Source: Actinomycetes bacterium (GTDB taxonomy: Bacteria > Actinomycetota > Actinomycetes > Actinomycetales > Cellulomonadaceae). From it: 11,251 nucleotides of DNA. Location of the stretch: NCBI GenBank assembly GCA_023428465.1, contig JAEYXM010000030.1, positions 1-11,251 of the forward strand, read 5' to 3'. A program made the translations under genes and the position numbers. Shown here piece by piece: positions 7,428-11,251 of the stretch. Position 1 is the stretch's first letter. Every line of letters starts with the position of its first letter. The notes under the pieces are model-generated. The model was not told the DNA's origin. It saw only the letters and a program-made list of their open reading frames with translations, and ran no database searches.

Positions 7428-9110
7428 TCAGGTGGTGGTGCTGGTGGTGATGAAGCGGACGAGGAACGCGGCCATGGCCTGACGTTCGATGGATGCGGCG
7501 GGGCGGAAGGTGCCGTCCGGCCAGCCGGTGGTGATCCCGGTGTCGGCGAGCCAGTCGATCTCGCCGCAGAATGCCTGCCCGACGGCGACGTCCGCGAACG
7601 GCGCGCCGGTGCAGGCGGGCGCGTCGGCGCCGTCGTGCGTCAGCCGGTACAGGAACGCGGCCATGGCCTCGCGGCTGACCGGGGTCGCGGGGCGGAAGGT
7701 GCCGTCGGCCCAGCCCGTGGTGATGCCGGTGTCGGCGAGCCAGGCGATCTCCCCGCAGAACGGGTGCGAGGCCGGCACGTCGGTGAAGGCGGCCTCGGTG
7801 CAGTCGGGTGCGTCGGCGCCGTCGTTGGCGAGGCGGTACAGGAACGCGGCCATGGCGTCGCGGTTGACCGACGCGAGGGGCCGGAACGTCCCGTCGGCGT
7901 ACCCGCCGACCAGGCCGTGGTCGTACAGCCACAGGATCTCGTCGGTGAACCCCTCACCCGGGCGGGCGTCGGGGAAGGGGAGCGCGGGCGGCGTGGCAGC
8001 CGGGTCGAGCGTCAGGCCGTCGCCCGCGGCGTCGACCAGGAAGGTGTCGGTGTCGACACCGACGGTCACGATCGTGCCGTGCACACCTTCGGCCCGACCC
8101 GCGACGTCGAGCGTGAGGGTCTCGTCCGGTCCCTCCGGTGTCACCCACGTGACCGTGGTCGTCCCGCCGTCGGGCGACCCGAGGGCGACCGTCGACCCGT
8201 CGTGCCCGATCGGCTCGCCCGGCACGTCGTTGAGCGTCGTGGTCGACGTGTAGGGCGGCTCCGACCAGTGCACGGCCAACGTCCCGTCGTTGCCCGTGCC
8301 CTGGTACTCGTACCAGATCACGCGGTCGCCGTCGAGGCCGATGGGCGCGGTCCAGCCGTAGCCGGGGACGGTGTCCAGGTCCTCGAACTCCTGGAGGACC
8401 GTCGCGTCGCCGACGGGGCCGTCCGGCCCCAGCTCGACCGTGTAGGTGCCGTCGATGGTGTCGGTGCTCTCGGCGGCGGGCCGCATGGAGTACAGACCGA
8501 AGACCAGCCGGTCGTCCGACACCTCGATTTTCAATCTGTCCGCGAGCCAGTCGTACCCGGCGGGCGGGGCGACGAGGTCGGCCACCGGGTACTGCTCGCC
8601 CGAGGCGCGGTTCACGAGCGTGTAGGCAGGGTCGTACGGGTAGTCGTTGACGACCATCCACTCGGCCGAGAGGCTGACGACGCCGGCAGCCATCGTCGGT
8701 GAGTCGCCCCACTCGGGCACCGTCTCCACGCCGTCCGGTGCGCGCAGGACGAGGCGCCCGTCGACGGCGCGGACGTAGGCCACCGTCCCTTCATGCTCGG
8801 CGAAGCGCGTCTCAGGGATCATCCGTCCGATGACCTCGGCCGGACCGATCTCGCGACCGTCCACGGTCGTCGTGACGGGGCGGCGGTACAGCGTGGTGAC
8901 AGTGCCCGGGTAGTCGCCGTCGTAGACGACGAAGTAGACGGCGTCGTCGGTGACCGTGACGGCGCTCGGGTTCTCGCCGGGCGGGGAGAGGAGAACCGTG
9001 GAGCCCGGATCTGGCGGCGCCGCGACGCTCACTCCACCCAGCACGCCTGCCGCCAGCATCCCGATCGTCGCCACCGCGGCGACCCTGCGTCCCCACATCC
9101 CTGCGGTCAT
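7428..9110 (-). CDS. Secreted SLH-domain protein, copy 4 (intact)
   Basis: Encodes 560 residues. Three in-frame ATGs lie at 9119, 9110 and 9098; 9110 is preferred because GAGGATGAGGG sits just upstream, whereas the others have their purine-rich stretch too close. The signal peptide runs MTAGMWGRRVAAVATIGMLA to a probable cleavage after VAA near residue 31. The beta-rich region contains TVTDDAVYFV, LYRRPVTT, EHEGTVAYVR, RLVLRAPDGVETVPEWG and PPYTSTTT. The SLH block starts near 379 with VNRDAM, VSREAM and IERQAM motifs; repeats 2 and 3 carry the Cys pair. The tail ITTSTTT is Thr-rich. TTGACG on the minus strand (9158-9163) is a good -35, but no matching -10 is seen. It is first in a likely two-gene unit with copy 3. 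The open frame continues upstream to 9974 without biological meaning. Confidence 0.88.
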   Translation of the reverse strand: MTAGMWGRRVAAVATIGMLAAGVLGGVSVAAPPDPGSTVLLSPPGENPSAVTVTDDAVYFVVYDGDYPGTVTTLYRRPVTTTVDGREIGPAEVIGRMIPETRFAEHEGTVAYVRAVDGRLVLRAPDGVETVPEWGDSPTMAAGVVSLSAEWMVVNDYPYDPAYTLVNRASGEQYPVADLVAPPAGYDWLADRLKIEVSDDRLVFGLYSMRPAAESTDTIDGTYTVELGPDGPVGDATVLQEFEDLDTVPGYGWTAPIGLDGDRVIWYEYQGTGNDGTLAVHWSEPPYTSTTTLNDVPGEPIGHDGSTVALGSPDGGTTTVTWVTPEGPDETLTLDVAGRAEGVHGTIVTVGVDTDTFLVDAAGDGLTLDPAATPPALPFPDARPGEGFTDEILWLYDHGLVGGYADGTFRPLASVNRDAMAAFLYRLANDGADAPDCTEAAFTDVPASHPFCGEIAWLADTGITTGWADGTFRPATPVSREAMAAFLYRLTHDGADAPACTGAPFADVAVGQAFCGEIDWLADTGITTGWPDGTFRPAASIERQAMAAFLVRFITTSTTT

Positions 9111-9193
9111 GGCCCTCATCCTCGATCCGGGCAGCCGCTCGTGCGGCCGTCTTGCCCCGTCAACGCGTGGGTCGGGCAAAACGTTGGGGTCGG

Positions 9194-9247
9194 GGCACGA
9201 CGTCGGGTGAGGCGGCGCCACCCGGCCGCCCCACCCGACGTCGTGCC
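9194..9247 (-). terminator. Long hairpin between decayed copy 5 and copy 4
   Basis: Arms of 23 nt (9194-9216 and 9225-9247) pair around an eight-base loop. The only mismatch (A9210 with C9231) becomes a G-U wobble in minus-strand RNA, so the RNA stem is fully paired. That asymmetry supports function on the minus strand. CGTTTTG follows shortly after, giving a short U-tract. It probably ended transcription of copy 5 and keeps upstream transcription out of copy 4. Confidence 0.65.
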
Positions 9248-9643
9248 GGTCCTGGTGCAGGGCCGGAGCCTCGGCGATCTGGGCCGACCGGAGCGTCTGG
9301 CCGACGAGCGTCGCCCGCCGATGTACGTGCCGCCCGGGATCGGCGTCAGCGGGCGGCGGTAGATGTCCGCGACCGAGCCGCTCCTGTCCATGAGGTAGAG
9401 CGCCTCGTCGCCGAGGTTGATGCTCGAGACCGGTGTGCCGGCGGGCGCCAGCTCCACCGTGGACCACCCCTACAGGACCGTGCCCGCGAGCGGGGCGGAC
9501 GCGGGCGCCGTGGCCGCGTCCGGGGTGTCTCCGGGCGGGCCGGGAAGGGTCGCACCCTGCGCTGCCACGCCTGCGGCGACGCTCCAGGCTGCGAGCATCG
9601 CAGCGGCCACGACCCACCTCTGCGCGAACCTTCGCGTCTGCAT
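9248..9643 (-). pseudogene. Decayed SLH protein, copy 5: nonsense, frameshift and 3' truncation
   Basis: From ATG 9643 (SD AGGGG upstream) a normal signal peptide is read: MQTRRFAQRWVVAAAMLAAW, then VAAGVAAQG. An in-frame TAG at 9470-9472 then stops translation. The same frame continues as STVELAPAGTPV, GDEALYLMD and DIYRRPLTPI, clearly matching STVQLAPAMYLS, DDAVYFVNA and AIYRRPLTTG of copy 3. At TYIG the frame breaks and continues one frame over as ATLVGQTLRSAQIAE, matching ATFVGHATDDGGIAA of copy 2. The alignment needs one lost G in the GGCGGGCG run near 9314-9317. Similarity ends near 9270, just before the long hairpin; everything downstream, including all SLH repeats, is gone. The left boundary given is approximate. 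Three independent lesions make a functional product very unlikely. Confidence 0.8.
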
Positions 9644-9677
9644 CGACACCCCTGTCGTCCGGACCGGCCCCCCTCGC

Positions 9678-9688
9678 GCAGTATGGCG
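9678..9688 (-). promoter_or_regulatory. Promoter-like motif of SLH copy 5
   Basis: The minus strand reads CGCCATACTGC, 35 nt before ATG 9643. It is identical to the motif 36 nt upstream of copy 1. CATACT may be the -10; no -35 is evident. Intact copies 2-4 lack the motif at this position. Confidence 0.4.
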
Positions 9689-9844
9689 GTGAGGGCCCCC
9701 CGGCCGTGGCGGTTCCCGCGCCTCGTTCCTGCCGCTCGCCCGCGCGTCGGGCGGCGCCGCAGGAGCCGCGGTAGGCGCCCGGCGCCACCACACCGAGCCC
9801 GGCGTCGTCGTCGGCGGTCCGGGGGGCGGCTGCTCGACGACCTC

Positions 9845-9932
9845 CGCCCGTCCGCCCGCCTGCCCGCCCGCCTGCCTGTCTGTCTGCCTGCCCGCCCGCC
9901 TGCCCGCCCGCCTGTCTGCCTGCCCGCCTGCC
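9845..9932. repeat. Tetranucleotide repeat tract, 22 units of YGYC
   Basis: Eighty-eight bases divide without interruption into 22 units, all CGCC, TGCC, CGTC or TGTC. Some longer blocks recur within it, for example TGCC-CGCC-CGCC. Such arrays grow and shrink by slipped-strand replication. It lies about 200 nt upstream of the copy 5 start and of the AbiEi-like start, inside no credible gene. Confidence 0.85.
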
Positions 9933-9950
9933 GCCACCCCGCGACCCGGA

Positions 9951-9995
9951 GCTTGGGAAGTTCTCGGACAGCATGCGTCCGAGAACTTCCCAAGC
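9951..9995. repeat. Long perfect palindrome, copy A
   Basis: GCTTGGGAAGTTCTCGGAC (9951-9969) and its exact complement (9977-9995) surround the seven-base loop AGCATGC. The element is AT-richer than its surroundings. It recurs in opposite orientation at 11128-11176 on the other side of the AbiEi-like gene. It may be a bidirectional terminator, a dispersed hairpin repeat, or a recognition site; sequence alone does not decide. Confidence 0.92.
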
Positions 9996-10015
9996 CCGGC
10001 GTGCTCAGGGTGTGC

Positions 10016-10037
10016 GGGAGGGGGACCGGGGGCGGGG
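10016..10037 (+). other. G-quadruplex-type tract
   Basis: Four G runs of 3, 5, 5 and 4 bases are joined by loops A, ACC and C, starting 21 nt after palindrome copy A. The pattern fits the usual G-quadruplex rule. Folding in the cell is unknown, and such tracts are frequent in genomes this GC-rich. Confidence 0.5.
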
Positions 10038-10132
10038 CGGCGGAAGGGAGGGGCGGGCGCGCCGGACGGGGGTTGTCCACAGATGTGCGGCGGGCCTGGA
10101 GGTCGGGGGCGTCGCACGTGAGGCTGGCGGGC

Positions 10133-11071
10133 GTGTCTGCGGTCGATGAGGTGCTCAAGCGTGCTGCCCGGCGCGACGGCGTCGTGACCGTGCGCGAGGC
10201 GGAAGCCCTTGGCCTCGCCCCGCGCGCGCTCCAGCGGCTCGCCACGGGCGGGCGGTGGCAGCGCGTGTCCAGCGGCGTCTACGTGACCCACAACGGCCCG
10301 CTCTCCTGGCGGACGACGGCACGGGCCGGGTTGGCCGCGGCGGGGGACGGCGCGGCGCTGAGCCATCGGGCGGCGGCCCACCTGCACGGGTTCGCCCCGG
10401 CCCCGAAGCGGCTGGACGTGACCGTCCCGCACCGACGGCGCGTCGTCGGGCCGCCCGGCGTGCGGGTGCACCGCGCCACCCGTCGAGACGTCGAGGTCAA
10501 GTCCCGGTTGCTCGTGGTGAGTGCGCCGGACGCCGTCCTCGACATCGCCGCCGGAGTGCGTGGGGTCGACGACGTCATCGGCGTGGTCGCGGACGCCGTC
10601 CGTGCCGGAACGTGGCCGAGCATGATCCTGCGTGCCGTGGACCGCCGACCCAACGAGCGCAACCGCGCGCTGGTCGCGGAGATGGTCGCCCATGCGGAGC
10701 GGGGCATCGAGTCGCCGCTGGAGCTCCGGTACCACCGTGATGTCGAACGGGCGCACAGGCTCCCGCGGAGCGTCCTGCAGCAACGCGCGGTCGTCGACAC
10801 GTGGTGGATCCGGGCCGACTGCATCTACGACGGTCTCGGGGTGCGGTGCGAGCTCGACGGGGGGTTCGCGCACCCGGGTGGGCGAACCGACCGGGACACG
10901 TGGCGGGACAACGCGGTGGTGATCGAACGGGCGGAGATCACGCTGCGGTACCGGTGGCACCACGTGGCGACCACACCGTGCCGGACGGCGGCCCAGGTCG
11001 TGGCGGCCCTGCGTGGCCGGGGTTGGCGGGGCCACCCGTACCCCTGCGCCCCCGACTGCCCGGTGCGCTGA
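10133..11071 (+). CDS. AbiEi-like winged-helix protein with C-terminal DUF559 (PD-(D/E)xK-type) domain
   Basis: Encodes 312 residues from GTG 10133, with SD GTGAGG 9 nt upstream; GTG 10118 is an alternative adding five residues. Residues 1-60 look like the winged-helix start of AbiEi-type antitoxins: VLKRAARRDGVVTVREAEAL, then GRWQRVSSGVYV. LSHRAAAHLHGF follows near 77, also typical. The C-terminal part (about 190-300) matches DUF559-type, Vsr-like nuclease folds: IESPLE (E193), RADCIYD (D229), CELDGG (E240, D242), and the R258-D259 motif, then a strand with LRYRW. These acidic residues could bind metal, but a catalytic Lys is not obvious. AbiEi normally represses its operon and neutralises an AbiEii nucleotidyltransferase; no such toxin is next to it here, so this is a solitary homologue whose role is unknown. 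Two inverted palindromes flank the gene. Confidence 0.85.
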   Translation: MSAVDEVLKRAARRDGVVTVREAEALGLAPRALQRLATGGRWQRVSSGVYVTHNGPLSWRTTARAGLAAAGDGAALSHRAAAHLHGFAPAPKRLDVTVPHRRRVVGPPGVRVHRATRRDVEVKSRLLVVSAPDAVLDIAAGVRGVDDVIGVVADAVRAGTWPSMILRAVDRRPNERNRALVAEMVAHAERGIESPLELRYHRDVERAHRLPRSVLQQRAVVDTWWIRADCIYDGLGVRCELDGGFAHPGGRTDRDTWRDNAVVIERAEITLRYRWHHVATTPCRTAAQVVAALRGRGWRGHPYPCAPDCPVR

Positions 11072-11116
11072 CACAACGCCCCCCGCCCAGTGCGCTGACG
11101 CAACGCCCGCCCGCCC
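11063..11116 (+). repeat. 27-bp imperfect tandem duplication across the stop codon
   Basis: GTGCGCTGAC at 11063-11072, which includes the TGA stop of the AbiEi-like gene, recurs 27 bp later at 11090-11099. About 22 of 27 bases match between units. It probably arose by slippage in C-rich sequence and only duplicates the stop region. Confidence 0.6.
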
Positions 11117-11127
11117 GACCCCCGCCC

Positions 11128-11176
11128 GAGCTTGGGAAGTTCTCGGACGCATGCTGTCCGAGAACTTCCCAAGCTC
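11128..11176. repeat. Long perfect palindrome, copy B (inverted relative to copy A)
   Basis: Arms of 21 nt (11128-11148 and 11156-11176) are exact complements around the loop GCATGCT. That loop is the reverse complement of the copy A loop (AGCATGC), so the two copies have opposite orientation. The 19-nt core arms are identical in both copies. It lies 56 nt after the AbiEi-like stop, where it could act as a terminator. Confidence 0.92.
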
Positions 11177-11195
11177 CGGCCTGGTGACGGGTGGC

Positions 11196-11218
11196 GGGGG
11201 ACGGGGGACGGGGACGGG
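11196..11218 (+). other. G-quadruplex-type tract
   Basis: G runs of 5, 5, 4 and 3 bases are separated by the two-base loop AC each time, starting 20 nt after palindrome copy B. The position mirrors the G-rich tract after copy A. More G runs follow to the window end. Confidence 0.5.
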
Positions 11219-11251
11219 TGGCGGGAGGCGGGGGGGCGGCCGGGGCACGAC

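Larger units (their letters stand above)
9644..10132. other. Intergenic region between copy 5 and the AbiEi-like gene
   Basis: This 489-bp stretch has no gene I can support, although long frames are open through it because of high GC. It contains the copy 5 promoter motif, a tetranucleotide tract, a long palindrome and a G-rich tract (listed separately). The part from about 9690 to 9844 shows nothing definite beyond small GC-rich inverted repeats. Confidence 0.6.

Noticed and set aside
2500..9000. Regularly spaced repeated DNA blocks reminiscent of a repeat array such as CRISPR.
   Set aside because: They are the coding sequences of SLH repeats, in frame, imperfect, and about 190 bp apart with conserved intervening codons.
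9470..9472. TAG read-through or recoding in copy 5.
   Set aside because: A separate frameshift and loss of the 3' end downstream show general decay; no recoding element is visible.
9111..9974. Extension of SLH copy 4 to 848 residues.
   Set aside because: It would bury the signal peptide internally and translate the terminator hairpin. Copies 2 and 3 have 566 and 564 residues, agreeing with the start at 9110.
10073..10081. TTGTCCACA, a match to an actinobacterial DnaA box, suggesting a replication origin.
   Set aside because: It is a single box with no cluster, no AT-rich unwinding region and no dnaA/dnaN nearby. It is also not a good -35, as no -10 follows at the right distance.
9152..10132. 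Extension of the AbiEi-like gene upstream to give a 639-residue protein.
   Set aside because: The extra part crosses the palindrome, the tetranucleotide tract and the copy 5 remnant, and has no homology-like content. The AbiEi domain starts right after the SD-preceded GTG at 10133.
9951..11176. Calling 9951-11176 an insertion sequence with terminal inverted repeats.
   Set aside because: Each element is a complete palindrome in itself rather than one half of an IR pair. The gene between is not a recognisable transposase, and I see no target-site duplication.

Overview
The window is very GC-rich with strong third-position G/C bias. Gene content and protein style point to an actinobacterium. 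Cellulomonadaceae or Promicromonosporaceae (Cellulomonas, Cellulosimicrobium, Isoptericola) is my best guess from the Cys-containing SLH repeats, but this is an inference and no marker gene is present.

Layout, left to right. (1) 1-1731, minus: the 5' three quarters or more of a DUF255/thioredoxin-fold protein with a CHWC motif, running off the left edge. (2) 1865-2377, plus: a 170-residue flavodoxin-family protein, divergent from the first gene and followed by two small hairpins. (3) 2455-9643, minus: a tandem array of five paralogous secreted proteins. Each intact copy has a signal peptide, about 340 residues of an unassigned beta-rich (propeller-like) region, and three C-terminal SLH repeats. 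The three middle copies are intact (560-566 aa). The two outer copies are decayed. The left one has lost most of the beta-rich region, and its signal peptide is out of frame with the rest. The right one has an in-frame TAG, a single-base deletion and a lost 3' end. Between the left decayed copy and its intact neighbour sits a 38-residue Cys-rich protein with its own promoter. That promoter overlaps an 18-bp CsoR-type palindrome. (4) 9644-10132: a 490-bp intergenic stretch with a 22-unit tetranucleotide tract, a 45-bp perfect palindrome and a G-rich tract. (5) 10133-11071, plus: a solitary AbiEi-like/DUF559 protein. (6) 11072-11251: a second, inverted copy of the long palindrome and another G-rich tract.

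How the parts may work together. The SLH proteins should be exported and attached to the cell envelope. Copies 4 and 3 are 36 nt apart and probably share a transcript, whereas copy 2 is preceded by a terminator-like hairpin. The 38-residue gene looks like an independent insertion, probably metal- or sulfur-responsive. The AbiEi/DUF559 gene with its inverted palindromes looks like a separate module beside the decaying end of the array. The most unusual items are the paralogue array with its unassigned ectodomain, the inverted palindromes around the AbiEi-like gene, and the operator-promoter of the 38-residue protein.
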